64,000 bases of DNA from SZUA-1377 sp964622255. Its GTDB lineage: Bacteria; Campylobacterota; Campylobacteria; Campylobacterales; QNZT01. Position 1 is the first letter of the stretch, and each line of letters opens with the position of its first letter. Under the pieces are notes generated by a model. That model was not told the DNA's origin. It saw only the letters and a program-made list of their open reading frames with translations, and ran no database searches. Of this stretch, positions 18,688 through 28,900 are shown piece by piece. The DNA is taken from the NCBI GenBank assembly GCA_964622255.1, contig CAZUPK010000067.1:1-64000 (forward strand). The letters are read 5' to 3'. The translations under genes were made by a program, and so were the position numbers.

Positions 18688-19355
18688 ATCAAAGGTTTTA
18701 CAGTCGTCAAATAAAGTTTTGGGGAGAAAAAACTCAAAATAATTTAAAAAACAAAAAGATAGCTATTATTGGCTGTGGAGGACTTGGTTGTAGTTTGGGG
18801 CTAACTCTTGGCAGTAGTGGCATCGGAGAGTTTCATCTAATAGACTTTGATAGGGTAGAGATTCATAATATCCATAGACAACTAGGCTTTAACATAGATA
18901 ATGTTGGAGAGTATAAAAGTGAAGCTCTAAAAAAAACTCTTCAAAAAAGGGCATTTGATGCAAAATTTTTTAGTTATACTGATGATTTTGAAAGGTTTAT
19001 AAAGTATTGTGATATGAAATTTGACTTAATTCTTGATGCAACGGATAACCTAGAAACAAGAGTTAAGATTGATAACTTTGCAAAGAAAAAAAATATTCCT
19101 TGGATATATGCAAGTGTAGAGAGGTTTAACGGACAAGTTTGCTTTTTTGAAAAGAGTATTTTTAGCTCTTTTAACACTTCACACAAAACTCCAAAAGGTG
19201 TAACTCCACCTATCGTAGCTTTTATAGCGTCTTTTCAAGCAAACTTAGCTCTAAGATACTTGGCAAATCTTGGTGTAAAAAAGGATACTCTTTATTATCT
19301 TTTTATTAGTCAAAATGGAGAGCTTGAAATAAAAAAATTTACAATGCCTAAGTGA
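18684..19355 (+). CDS. HesA/MoeB/ThiF-family (E1-like) adenylating protein
   Basis: The 223-residue protein matches E1-like enzymes that adenylate the C-terminus of small sulfur-carrier proteins. Seen are the nucleotide motif GCGGLGCSLG (about 31-40), LIDFDRVEIHNIHRQ with its Asp and Arg, GEYKSEAL with the ATP-contacting lysine, and DATDN. The Cys pairs that bind zinc in MoeB/ThiF are absent. No ThiS or MoaD-like partner is adjacent. It starts by ATGA overlap with the nitrilase-like gene, so the two probably act together. The substrate is unknown. Confidence 0.8.
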   Translation: MNQRFYSRQIKFWGEKTQNNLKNKKIAIIGCGGLGCSLGLTLGSSGIGEFHLIDFDRVEIHNIHRQLGFNIDNVGEYKSEALKKTLQKRAFDAKFFSYTDDFERFIKYCDMKFDLILDATDNLETRVKIDNFAKKKNIPWIYASVERFNGQVCFFEKSIFSSFNTSHKTPKGVTPPIVAFIASFQANLALRYLANLGVKKDTLYYLFISQNGELEIKKFTMPK

Positions 19356-19361
19356 GTTGAT

Positions 19362-20012
19362 ATGGATAATGCAAAAGAAGAGTTATTAATGGATTTTAAA
19401 AATAAAAAATACATCATTTTCGATATGGATGGGACTTTGATAGATAGCTCTTTACTTTTAGCAAACTCTATAAACTATGTAAGACAAAACTTGGGACTTC
19501 CTAAGATGGATGATAAAACTATATTAAGGGCTATAAATGATGAGAGCATAAATGCCTCTATGTTTTTTTATGAGAGTGAATTTTTTGAGGATTTTCACAC
19601 AGAGTTTTTTAACGAATACTACCAAATGCACTATAAAACTGACTCAAAATTATATCCGGGAGCTAAAGAGCTTTTGGAAAGGTTAAACAAAACCCATAAA
19701 ATCTCACTCGCAACAAATGCTTATAAAAAATCAGCATATACTATACTTTTTGCATTGGGTATCGAACACTACTTTGATATCATTATCTGTGGTAATGATG
19801 TCCAAAATCCAAAACCACATCCTCAGATGATTGAGATGATCATAGAGTTTTATGAAGATAGTAAAGATAAGTTTTTATTAGTAGGTGATAGCACAAGAGA
19901 TAAACTATGTGCTAAAAATGCCGGTATTGATTCTATCTTGGTCGAGTGGGGATTTAGTGAACATCAAAACTCTATACACTCTTTCAAAGAGTTGGAAAAG
20001 TTACTTTTTTAA
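19362..20012 (+). CDS. HAD-superfamily hydrolase (phosphoglycolate-phosphatase-like)
   Basis: The 216-residue protein has HAD motif I FDMDGTLID (nucleophile Asp21), motif II in LATNAYKKS, a lysine in NPKPHPQM and motif IV in LLVGDSTRD. A helical cap of C1 type lies between motifs I and II. This is the layout of phosphoglycolate phosphatase and beta-phosphoglucomutase; the substrate cannot be assigned. It follows the E1-like gene by 6 bases. ATG 19389 is an alternative start (MDFKNKKYIIF) closer to the usual domain edge. Confidence 0.82.
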   Translation: MDNAKEELLMDFKNKKYIIFDMDGTLIDSSLLLANSINYVRQNLGLPKMDDKTILRAINDESINASMFFYESEFFEDFHTEFFNEYYQMHYKTDSKLYPGAKELLERLNKTHKISLATNAYKKSAYTILFALGIEHYFDIIICGNDVQNPKPHPQMIEMIIEFYEDSKDKFLLVGDSTRDKLCAKNAGIDSILVEWGFSEHQNSIHSFKELEKLLF

Positions 20013-20067
20013 TAGTATTTTTATTGTAAACTCCATACTATAATCCTTTAATGTTTGTGTATGAATG

Positions 20068-20436
20068 AAGCTCGTATATTATGAGTCTTGATCAGTATTG
20101 AATATTTCAGGTTTAGGATGGTTTTTTGAGTGCATCATTTAATACATCCATAACAAAGTCTGTATCCATAACATTAGATATCTTCCAAGATAACACTGCT
20201 TTAGAATACCAGTCAATTATTGCTACAAGAGAAACTATTCCACCATTGATTTTAATATAGGTAATATCAGTTGACCATACTTTATTTGGTTTGTTGATTT
20301 TTACATCTTTAAGTTTGTATGGATATTTAGGATGGGTTTCATCAGCTATAGTTGTTGATATTGGTTTAACAGCGAGTATTGCTTTAATTCCTAACTTTTT
20401 ACGATATTTTGATACTGTATTTAAATCATAGTTCTT
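20068..20436 (-). pseudogene. IS3-family transposase (orfB) fragment
   Basis: The minus strand carries about 105 uninterrupted codons of an IS3-type transposase: YDLNTVSKYRKKLGIKAI, KPNKVWSTDITYIK with the first catalytic Asp, LVAIIDWYSKAVLSWK, and VLNDALKK. A stop/frameshift then precedes PKPEIFNTDQDS and another stop. The N-terminal part and orfA are missing, and no start codon is present. It differs in sequence from the 7.4-kb fragment, so it derives from a related but separate element. It fills the gap between the HAD gene and mutS2. Confidence 0.8.
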
Positions 20437-20473
20437 TTAGCCATTTAAATAAAGGGAACTTCTAAAACCTCTA

Positions 20474-22681
20474 TCACAACTTAACCAAAGTTGCACCCAT
20501 ACCACCCATATTTGCCGGAGCATCGCTAAAAGCTTTTATGCTTGGATGAGTTTTTAAAAACTCTTTTACAGCATAAGCTAGTTTTCCGGTTCCTACTCCA
20601 TGATAGATTAAAACTTCATCATATCCTGTTATCAAGGCATCTGATAAAAACTTGTCAAGCTTTTCTATCGCTTCATCTACTCTTAAGCCATGAAGATCAA
20701 GTTGAACACTTGAAAACTTCGGTCTTTGCACCAAAATCTTTGCTTTTTTAGTTTTAATCTTAGGAGGATTGCCACTTCTTTTTAACTCACTTAGTGGAAC
20801 TTTCATTTTTATACCGTCACAGGTGATAAATGCCATATCTCTTTGGATTTTTAGTATCTCACCTTTGCAAGAGCTATACTTTATCCTATCTCCAACTTTT
20901 AGTTCACACTTTTTTGGCTTTGCTTGAAATTTTAAAGCCTCTTTTTTCTTTTTATCAGCTTTATTTAAAAGTCTGTGGATATCTGCTTTATCCTTAGATT
21001 TAGCGGCTTTTTTAGCCTTCTTTATCGCTTCAAGATACTCTCTTTCAAGTTTGCTTTTTAATCTTTTAAGCTCTTCATCTGCTTTTTCTTTTTGATTTTG
21101 CAACGACTCTTTTAACTTTTCATACTTTTGCTTTTTAGCTAAAACATCCTTTAACTCACTCTTTAACTTTAACTCTAAGTCGATATTTATCTGAATAAGC
21201 TCATTTAATCTCTCTTGATCCTCTCCATAAAGTTCTTTTGCCTCCTTTACTACAACGGGAGATATACCATATCTCAAAGCTGTTTCAAAAGCATAACTTT
21301 TTCCAATAGTTCCTTTTAAAAACTCATAAGTCGGCTTTCTTTGCTCTTCATCATAAAGTGCGGCTAAAAGTTCTACCTCATCGTCTGTTGCCATCATAGA
21401 AGCTAGTCTTTTATGGTGAGTAGTAACAACCACTTTTACATCACCTTTTTTTAGGATATTTTTAAGTATTACTTTAAAAAGACTTGCGGCTTCATCGCTA
21501 TCAGTTCCAAGTTCTATCTCATCAACTCCGGCTATAAAACTTCTCTTTTCAAAAAGTTTGCTAAACTCACTCATTCGTCCGGCAAATGTTGATATATCAT
21601 TTTTTACACTTTGAGGATCATCGATGATAGGGATTATCTCTTTAAAAGAGCAGATTTTGGAGTTGTTTGCATCAACTTTCATAGGCAAAAGATACTTTGC
21701 CATAAAAACTGCACTTAGGATGCTCTTTAAAAGCATTGTTTTACCACCGGCATTTACACCTGTTACAAGTAGGAGCCTTTTTGAAAAGTTTAAGTTCATA
21801 AGTTTTGGATCTTTTAAAGCTGGATGAGCAAAGTTTTTTAAGATAATCTCTTTTGATTTTGTAGGAGCTATAAATTCTAAATCTTTAGCTTTTGCAAAAT
21901 TTACCCTTGCTTGATAGTGATCAAACCTATCAAACTCCCTGTTTATGTAGTTTAAAAATTTCCAAAACTTAGATAGTGTCTGGCTTATCTTTCTCTCATA
22001 CTCATAAACTAATTCCTCTTTTTGGCTTAAAAGTTCACTTTGTTTTTTTTTCAACTTCTCGATAGACTCAGGGATAATATAAAAAAATCCCGCACTACTT
22101 CTAGCAACAACACTTCCCTTTAAAATATGGTTAAAACCGCCACGAACCAAAATAGTTTCACTATCATCTACATAGTGTATCTGAGTATCTACTAAGTAGG
22201 GTTGAATTTTTTTCGTATAGATAACTCTTTTTAAAGCATATTTTATATCCTCTTTATTTTTCTTAAGAGTATATTCTATCGACTCAAATCTCTCATCAAC
22301 CGAAGCTCTAAGATTTGCCTTTTCATCAAAGTATGATGCTATTTCTAAAACTTCAGGCGGAGTTTGAACCTTTAAAAGCCACTCTGAAACAACTCCACTA
22401 AAGTTTTGCTTTTTTAAGTAGTTGAAATACCAAATGATTTTTACAAACTCAAATATTTCATAAAGCTTTAAAATACCCTGCTTTTTTAGATACATTAAAG
22501 CTGAGTCAAGATTTTTTGTCTCTTTTGGAGGGGTAAACTCAACCTTTGCTATCTCATCTATAAATCTTTTATGAAGATTTACATCTCCCTCCATAAAAAG
22601 CTCTTTATCTCTTGCAAAAAATGTTTTAAACTCTGCTACATACTCTTGTAAATCTAACTTTTTCTCGATCTGTTTTATCAT
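20474..22681 (-). CDS. mutS2: Endonuclease MutS2
   Basis: MutS2 binds branched DNA and suppresses recombination or assists ribosome rescue, depending on species; it is distinct from mismatch-repair MutS. The 735-residue protein has the MutS ATPase with Walker A GVNAGGKTML and the block GVDEIELGTDSDEA, a long coiled coil (about 500-600) rich in Lys and Glu, and a C-terminal Smr nuclease domain with LDLHGLRVDEA and HGVGTGKL. In this phylum MutS2 is often the main MutS-family protein. It is transcribed alone. Confidence 0.94.
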   Translation of the reverse strand: MIKQIEKKLDLQEYVAEFKTFFARDKELFMEGDVNLHKRFIDEIAKVEFTPPKETKNLDSALMYLKKQGILKLYEIFEFVKIIWYFNYLKKQNFSGVVSEWLLKVQTPPEVLEIASYFDEKANLRASVDERFESIEYTLKKNKEDIKYALKRVIYTKKIQPYLVDTQIHYVDDSETILVRGGFNHILKGSVVARSSAGFFYIIPESIEKLKKKQSELLSQKEELVYEYERKISQTLSKFWKFLNYINREFDRFDHYQARVNFAKAKDLEFIAPTKSKEIILKNFAHPALKDPKLMNLNFSKRLLLVTGVNAGGKTMLLKSILSAVFMAKYLLPMKVDANNSKICSFKEIIPIIDDPQSVKNDISTFAGRMSEFSKLFEKRSFIAGVDEIELGTDSDEAASLFKVILKNILKKGDVKVVVTTHHKRLASMMATDDEVELLAALYDEEQRKPTYEFLKGTIGKSYAFETALRYGISPVVVKEAKELYGEDQERLNELIQINIDLELKLKSELKDVLAKKQKYEKLKESLQNQKEKADEELKRLKSKLEREYLEAIKKAKKAAKSKDKADIHRLLNKADKKKKEALKFQAKPKKCELKVGDRIKYSSCKGEILKIQRDMAFITCDGIKMKVPLSELKRSGNPPKIKTKKAKILVQRPKFSSVQLDLHGLRVDEAIEKLDKFLSDALITGYDEVLIYHGVGTGKLAYAVKEFLKTHPSIKAFSDAPANMGGMGATLVKL

Positions 22682-22718
22682 TTTATTATGATAGCAAAAT
22701 ATTATAAGAGATCTTTAA

Positions 22719-22743
22719 CTTCCTACACAAAAAGTGTAGGAAG
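22719..22743. other. Perfect 10-bp stem hairpin between mutS2 and its upstream neighbour
   Basis: CTTCCTACAC and GTGTAGGAAG are separated by five A residues. The stem lies 40 bases upstream of the mutS2 start. It lacks a clear U-run on either side, so it is not a textbook terminator. It could be a bidirectional terminator or protein site. The rest of 22682-22958 shows no convincing gene. Confidence 0.4.
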
Positions 22744-22958
22744 CTTTATGAAACTACTTATCCTCACTATATGTCTTAATAGTAGTTTTCTCATCTTTAT
22801 ATACATTATAACCTATAAGATTATAGATATATTGTGTCTGTGTTTCCTCTTTTGTTGTATAGAAGTTCAATGCCAATTAAGCTATTTGCAAAACTATCTT
22901 TGGTAAAATCGTTCATTCTTCAAGATTGCCATTATAAACACATAAGGAGAAAAATAAA

Positions 22959-23015
22959 ATGAGTATATTAGTGGTATTTAATCATCAACCTTATGATGGT
23001 AGTGATGTAACATAG
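22959..23015 (+). pseudogene. Truncated start of a DsrE/TusD-family gene
   Basis: After a good ribosome binding site (AAGGAGAAA, 22943-22951) an ATG starts 18 codons reading MSILVVFNHQPYDGSDVT, then TAG. This is the typical N-terminus of small DsrE-family sulfur-transfer proteins of about 115 residues. Nothing after the stop resembles the rest of the family, so the gene has been truncated by deletion. The neighbouring methyltransferase gene starts about 40 bases further on. Confidence 0.55.
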
Positions 23016-23053
23016 ATTTGGGTGATAGAATGTGATAAGGTCTTGACTTTTTA

Positions 23054-23635
23054 ATGGCAAAAATAGAAGCTTTTGAAAAATATTATTTAGAGTATGAGAA
23101 GTGGTTTGAGAAAAATTCTAATCTATATGAAGAGGAATTAAAAACTCTAAAATCATTAGTCAAAAATGCTAAAAATGGAATAGAAATAGGCATAGGTACA
23201 GGAAAGTTTGCCATACCGATAGATATTGAAATAGGGGTAGAACCATCTTCTAAAATGGCTAAAATAGCAGTTTCTAAAGGTTTGAAAGTTTTAGATGGTG
23301 TTGCTGAGAACTTACCTTTTGAAGATGCTAAATTTGATTTTGCAACAATGATTACAACTGTTTGCTTTGTTGATGATGTTTTAAAATCTTTTAAAGAAGT
23401 TTATAGAATTTTAAAGCAAGATGGATTTTTTGTAGTCGGATATGTTGATAAAAATTCTAAACTGGGAATAGAATATCAACAAAAAAGCAAAAAAAGTAAG
23501 TTTTATAAAAATGCAACATTTTATTCTACTGATGTGATTATAAAATACTTGAAAAAGGCAGGATTTTGTAATTTTGATAAAAAATATGTAAAAAAAACAA
23601 ATTTATCATTTATATTTTTAAAAGCAAGTAAATAA
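23054..23635 (+). CDS. Class I SAM-dependent methyltransferase
   Basis: The 193-residue protein has the methyltransferase domain (Methyltransf_11 type): motif I GIEIGIGTGKFAIP (about 42-55), motif II acidic EPSS, then GVAENLPFEDAKFDFATMITTVCFVDD and KEVYRILKQDGFFVVGYVD. The substrate is unknown. The gene stands alone behind the truncated DsrE start and may use a TTTTTA-rich leader without a strong Shine-Dalgarno. Codon use is even more AT-rich than its neighbours, which could mean recent transfer. Confidence 0.8.
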   Translation: MAKIEAFEKYYLEYEKWFEKNSNLYEEELKTLKSLVKNAKNGIEIGIGTGKFAIPIDIEIGVEPSSKMAKIAVSKGLKVLDGVAENLPFEDAKFDFATMITTVCFVDDVLKSFKEVYRILKQDGFFVVGYVDKNSKLGIEYQQKSKKSKFYKNATFYSTDVIIKYLKKAGFCNFDKKYVKKTNLSFIFLKASK

Positions 23636-23962
23636 ATTGTAAGATTTATCTCAACACCTTGGATGATAAATGAGCTAACACGACCGGTTTTCAAAGTTTT
23701 TCTTGCTGTTGTGATAAACAGTTAAAAAAAAGAGTTGAGCAAAACCGTGTATGGACAGAATAAATTGGAAATTTGGAAAATCGAATATTAATGCTTGATT
23801 TGTTAAAAAATAATTTTAAAAAGATAAGGTTAAAAGTCAGTGCAAAAAATAAAGGCAGGGATGTCGTGAAATGATTTAAAAGATAATTCCTAAGGAATAT
23901 TAGTTCTCTTGCTTAACTCTTTGTATGTAATTATACATAAATTTTTGATAGGAGGGAAAGGC
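23636..23962. other. Gene-free stretch before the efflux operon
   Basis: I see no gene, tRNA or mobile-element end here. A weak inverted pair (CGGTTTT near 23681 and AAAACCG near 23739) is present. The end holds the ribosome binding site for the TolC-like gene (GGAGGGAAAGGC, 23952-23963). Any promoter or operator of the efflux operon should lie here, but I cannot identify one. Confidence 0.4.
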
Positions 23963-25195
23963 ATGTATAAAGGGTATTTTATTTTTTTATTTTTGTTTTC
24001 TTTTATATATGGTGATAGTTTAAAAGATTTACTTGAAAGTGCAAATGTTCAAAACAATATCATCATATCAAAAGAGTTAAGCTCTAAAGCAAAGTTAAAA
24101 GAGTATGAAGCATCAAGAAGTGCTATGTTTCCCACCCTTGATGCTGGAGGTTTTTTTCAAAGTGTGGATGATAAAACTTTAATGCAACCGGGAGATGTAT
24201 ATAGCGGTTATGTGAAACTCTCCTATGATATAATGAATGGAGGTAGAAAATCTTCCATAAAAAAGCAAAAGCTTGAAGAGTTAAAATCAACTAAATTTGA
24301 AGCTGATGCCTTTAAAAAGAGTTTAGTTTTGCAAATCGTTCAAGATTTTTTTAATATCAAAAATCTTAAAGCAATGATTAACTCTTTAAAGGAGAAGCAG
24401 ATAGCTTTAAAAGCTCAACTAAAAAGAGTTAAAAAGTTTTATGATGTTAATCTATCCACAAAAGATGATGTCAATAAACTTCAATCAGCATATGATATGA
24501 ATAGTTATAATATCCAATCTTTAGAACTTCAAAAAACTACTCTTTTGAAGCAGTTGGAGTTAAAAGTTGGAAAAAGTATAAATAGTTTAGAAGATTCAAG
24601 ATTTTTAAAAAATATAAATATAAAGTTAGAACTAACTGATGAGATAAAAGCACTAAAAGCAAAAAGAAAATCTTTAAAATATTTGGCAAAAAGTATAGAA
24701 AGTGCAAATCTACCACAGGTTAATATAACCGATACTTATAGTAAGTATAAGTATAACAGATATGATAAATTTCACCCAAAGGGTTTAGATGAACAAAATA
24801 AGATTATGCTAAGTGTAAATCTAAGACTTTTTGATGATGGAATGATTTCAAAAAATAAACAATCAGCTATTTTAAATGCAAAAGCTTTGGAAAATCAAAT
24901 CATATATAAAACAAAAGAGCAAAAGATGCTTTTTAATATAGCAAAATCGAGGATAAAAACTTTAAAAGCAAAGATAAAAAGTGCAAAAAGTGCTTTAAAA
25001 TCGGCACTTAGCACTTATAAAACTATAAAATCTAAATATGAAGCCGGACTAGTGGACAATGTTGCATATCTTGATGCTTTAAGTGTAAAAACAGAGGCTA
25101 AAAGTAGATATGAAAGTAGTTTAAATGAGTTAGAAATTGCATATGCTATTTTTTATTATTATGCAGGAAAAGATCCGAAGGAGTTTATAAAATGA
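23963..25195 (+). CDS. TolC-family outer-membrane efflux channel
   Basis: The 410-residue protein has a signal peptide (MYKGYFIFLFLFSFIYGDS) and the two long coiled-coil hairpins of the outer-membrane efflux family, including an ending YEAGLVDNVAYLDALSVKTEAKSRYESSLNELEIAYAIFYYYAG. I start it at ATG 23963, preceded by GGAGGG; an upstream TTG at 23909 would add 18 residues that spoil the signal peptide. It is the first gene of a three-gene efflux operon, with stop and next start overlapping. Confidence 0.88.
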   Translation: MYKGYFIFLFLFSFIYGDSLKDLLESANVQNNIIISKELSSKAKLKEYEASRSAMFPTLDAGGFFQSVDDKTLMQPGDVYSGYVKLSYDIMNGGRKSSIKKQKLEELKSTKFEADAFKKSLVLQIVQDFFNIKNLKAMINSLKEKQIALKAQLKRVKKFYDVNLSTKDDVNKLQSAYDMNSYNIQSLELQKTTLLKQLELKVGKSINSLEDSRFLKNINIKLELTDEIKALKAKRKSLKYLAKSIESANLPQVNITDTYSKYKYNRYDKFHPKGLDEQNKIMLSVNLRLFDDGMISKNKQSAILNAKALENQIIYKTKEQKMLFNIAKSRIKTLKAKIKSAKSALKSALSTYKTIKSKYEAGLVDNVAYLDALSVKTEAKSRYESSLNELEIAYAIFYYYAGKDPKEFIK

Positions 25196-25905
25196 AAAAA
25201 ATAATTTTAATTATCTTTATATTGGTTAGTATGCTTCAAGCACAAAAAATATATGCAACTTTTGATGTTGTAGCACAACAAAGTGCAAATCTTGCATTTA
25301 CAGCTAGTGGAACGGTTAAAAGTGTAAATGTAGATATAGGCTCTATCGTAAAAAAGGGAGATACTCTTGCGATTTTGGATAATAGTGATATAAAGGCGTT
25401 GCTTGATAAAACAAAAATTATTTTAAAATTTGCAAAAAGAGAACTCGATAGACAAAAAAAGATAAAAAAACTTATCGATGCAAGTAGATATGATAAAGTT
25501 TTAAGTGATTATGAAAGTGCAAAAGCAGCTGTTGCTTATCAAAAAGCTTTATATGATAAAACTTTCTTAAAAGCTCCATTTGATGGTATCATATATGATA
25601 AAGCGATAGAAGTGGGTGATGCGGTTAGCGGGACGATGTTAAAGACTGTATTTAAGATTCAAAGTCTGCATAAGAGAAAACTTATCTTACAATTTGACCA
25701 AAAGTATCACAATAAGGTAAAAGTAGGGCAAAAGTTCAGATATAAAGTAGATGGGGACAATAAAATATATGAGGGAGTTATATCAAAAGTTTATCCATAT
25801 GCAAACTATCAAAATAGAAAAATAAAGGCTGAAGTTATTGCTAAAGATTTTACTGTAGGACTCTTTGGTGATGGATATATTTTAGTCGATGAGGATAAAC
25901 AATAA
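25192..25905 (+). CDS. Periplasmic adaptor (membrane fusion protein) of RND efflux pump
   Basis: The 237-residue protein has a signal peptide (to about residue 17, MLQAQ) and the two lipoyl half-motifs that make the adaptor hairpin: SGTVKSVNVDIGSIVKKGDTLAILDN and TFLKAPFDGIIYDKAIEVGDAV. It is short for the family; the beta-barrel domain (QSLHKRKLILQFDQ) is present but the membrane-proximal domain is reduced. It links the RND permease to the TolC-type channel. It is coupled at both ends by overlaps (ATGA; TAATG). Confidence 0.88.
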   Translation: MKKIILIIFILVSMLQAQKIYATFDVVAQQSANLAFTASGTVKSVNVDIGSIVKKGDTLAILDNSDIKALLDKTKIILKFAKRELDRQKKIKKLIDASRYDKVLSDYESAKAAVAYQKALYDKTFLKAPFDGIIYDKAIEVGDAVSGTMLKTVFKIQSLHKRKLILQFDQKYHNKVKVGQKFRYKVDGDNKIYEGVISKVYPYANYQNRKIKAEVIAKDFTVGLFGDGYILVDEDKQ

Positions 25906-28900
25906 TGTATAAAGTAGCTATAAATAGACCTATTGCAACTTTGATGTATGTTTTTACATTGGTAATATTTGGATATATGAGTTTTAAAGGTATGCCATCA
26001 GCTCTTTATCCAAATGTAGATTTTCCTATAGTAACCATTAAAACTATATATCCCGGAGTTGATGCAAATACTATAGAATCCCAAGTAACCCAAAAGATAG
26101 AAGAGGCAGTTTCGGGTATAGCCGGGGTTGATAGTATCATCTCAACAAGTAGTGATAGTATTTCGGTTGTAATGGTTAATTTTTTTTTAGAAAGAAATAT
26201 AGATGAAGCAACAAATGATGTTAGGGATAAAGTATCTGCTGTAACTCTTCCAAAAAATGCGAAAATACCACTTGTAAATAAGCTTGATATAGGTGCGGCT
26301 CCTGTAATAAATGTTTTTTTAACAGCTAAAAAAAATAATATAAAAAACTTAATGCTTTTTGCAGATGAAAAAGTAAAACCAGCTCTTGAAAAGTTAGATG
26401 GAGTAGGTGCTATAAATATTATAGGATATAGAGATAGAGAGATAAAAATATTTCCGGATATTTATAAACTTAACAAGTATGGCATCAGTATAAGAGAGTT
26501 AAATAATATAGTAGCTAGAGAAAATGTTAAAGTAGGTGGTGGTAAGCTTATAACTAAGGATAAAGAGATAATATTAAAAACTAAAGCTGATGCCATAAGT
26601 TTAAATGAGTTAAAAAATATTTTTATTAAAAATGATATAAAACTAAAGGATATAGCAAAAGTAACTGATGATTTAAGTGATGCAAAAAGCTACTCCTCTT
26701 ATAATGGCACAAAAGGAGTTATGCTTGAAGTGCAAAAGATTTCCGGAACAAATACTATAGATGTTGTAAATCGTGTAAAAAAAATTATACCTAAACTAAA
26801 AGCGATAGCTGGTGATAGATTTGGGGTTACTACTTTGCAAGATACGACCCCTTTTATTATTCATTCGCTTGAAGATGTTAAGTTTGATCTAATTTATGGT
26901 GCATTTTTGGCAGTTGTAATAATTTTTGGATTTTTAAGAAATCTTACTATTACTTTAGTTTCGGCATTTTCTATTCCTATATCTATCTTTGGAACGATAG
27001 CTTTGATGAATTTTATGGGATTTAATTTAAACAAAATGACACTTATTGGGCTTACTTTGGCTATAGGTATTATTATCGATGATGCTATTGTTGTGCTTGA
27101 AAATATCTATAAAAAGATGGAAGAGGGGATGGGGAGTTTTGAAGCGGCACTTTATGGAGTAAAAGAGATGGCATTTGCTATATTAGCCATTTCAGCGATG
27201 CTTCTAGCTGTTTTTATCCCTGTTGCAAATATGAGTGGAATAGTTGGCAAATTTTTTGAAAGTTTTGCTATGACTGTCGGATTTGCCATAATCATCTCTT
27301 ACAGTGTCGCTTTGAGTTTTATGCCAAGTCTTAGTGCAAGAGTTTTGCATAAAAATGAAAGTAAGTTTTATAATATTACAGAGCCGATATTTATAGCTAT
27401 AGATAAGTTTTATGAAAGGATTTTATCTTTTATACTTGAGCATAAAAAATTGATTTTTCTTTTAGTTTTGATAACTTTTGCAGGGTCGATTTCTTTATTT
27501 CCTAAAATAGGTATGGATTTTTTACCAAAAGAGGATAAAGCGGAGTTTGAGATAAAACTTAGAGCAAAACCGGGCATTAGTTTAGATAAGATGATAAAAA
27601 GATCTAAGAAAGTTGAAAATATTGTTAAAAAAGATAAAAATGTTTTATTTACCACTTTAAATGTAGGATACAATAGTGTTAAAGAAAAAAATAAGTCTCT
27701 TATCTATGTAAAACTTACTCCAAAAAATAAAAGAGTAAAAAGCCAAGAGGAGATAATACAAAGTTTTAGAAAAAGATTAAACTCTTTTTCTAAAGATATC
27801 TTTATAACCGTATCGGCTATACCGAACATAAAAGGTGCCGGAGTGAGTGTGCCGTATCAGATAGTTTTAACTTCTGATTCTTTTGAAAAACTAAAAGTTG
27901 CAAAAAAAAATCTTATGCAATATTTATCTAAAAAAAAGGGATTTGTTGATATCGATAGTAACCTTGATGAAGGAAAACCTCAGATAGATATAAAAATCAT
28001 AAGAGAAAATGCGAATAGATTGGGTATCAGTGCTTTAGAGATTGCTTCTACTATTGCAACCGCATTTTCTAGTGATTTGGAGATTTCATATTTTGAACAA
28101 AATGGAAAACAATATAACATAACTTTAAGGCTTCCCGATAACAATAGAATAAGTATAGATGATATAAAAAAGCTTCAAATTAGAGCTAAAAATGGCAAAC
28201 TAGTATATCTTGATGGACTTGTGGAATTTAAAAACTCAAAATCCATAGCTTCTATTTATCACTATAACAGACAAAGACAAGTAACAATATATAGTGATTT
28301 GTTTGGACTAGATTTAGGCGGAGCGGTAAACTATACACTTGCAAAAATAGACAAACTTTTACCAAAAGGTGTAGGATATAAATTTACCGGATTTGCCAAA
28401 GAGATGAAAAAAACAAATAAAGCTTTTGCCAATGCAATAAGTTTATCGGTTATATTGATGTTTATTATTTTAGCTATACTTTATGAATCACTTATTCAAC
28501 CGTTTATTATTATGATGGCACTGCCTTTGAGTATTATTGGTGTTATGGTAGCACTTTATTTAACACATATGCATTTTAGTCTTTTTGTTATGATAGGTTT
28601 TATGTTACTTATGGGAATGGTTGGTAAAAATTCAGTTTTATTAGTGGATTTTGCAAATGAAGCTATTTATAAAGGTAAAGATGTTAAATCGGCATTGATA
28701 GAAGCAGGAGAGAAAAGGCTTCGTCCTATTTTAATGACAACTTTTGCTATGATATTTGCAATGCTTCCTTTAGCACTTAGTCATTCACTAGGAAGTGAAA
28801 CCAAAGCACCTATGGCTATAGCAGTTATAGGAGGGCTTATTAGTTCGATGATATTAACTCTTCTTGTAGTTCCTGTTTTTTTTGAATTTATATATCCGAT

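Noticed and set aside
22688..22906. 72-codon plus-strand ORF with hydrophobic, Cys-rich sequence
   Set aside because: No ribosome binding site, it spans the perfect hairpin at 22719-22743, and its composition (ICLNSSF...CLCFLFCCIE) looks like translated AT-rich intergenic DNA.
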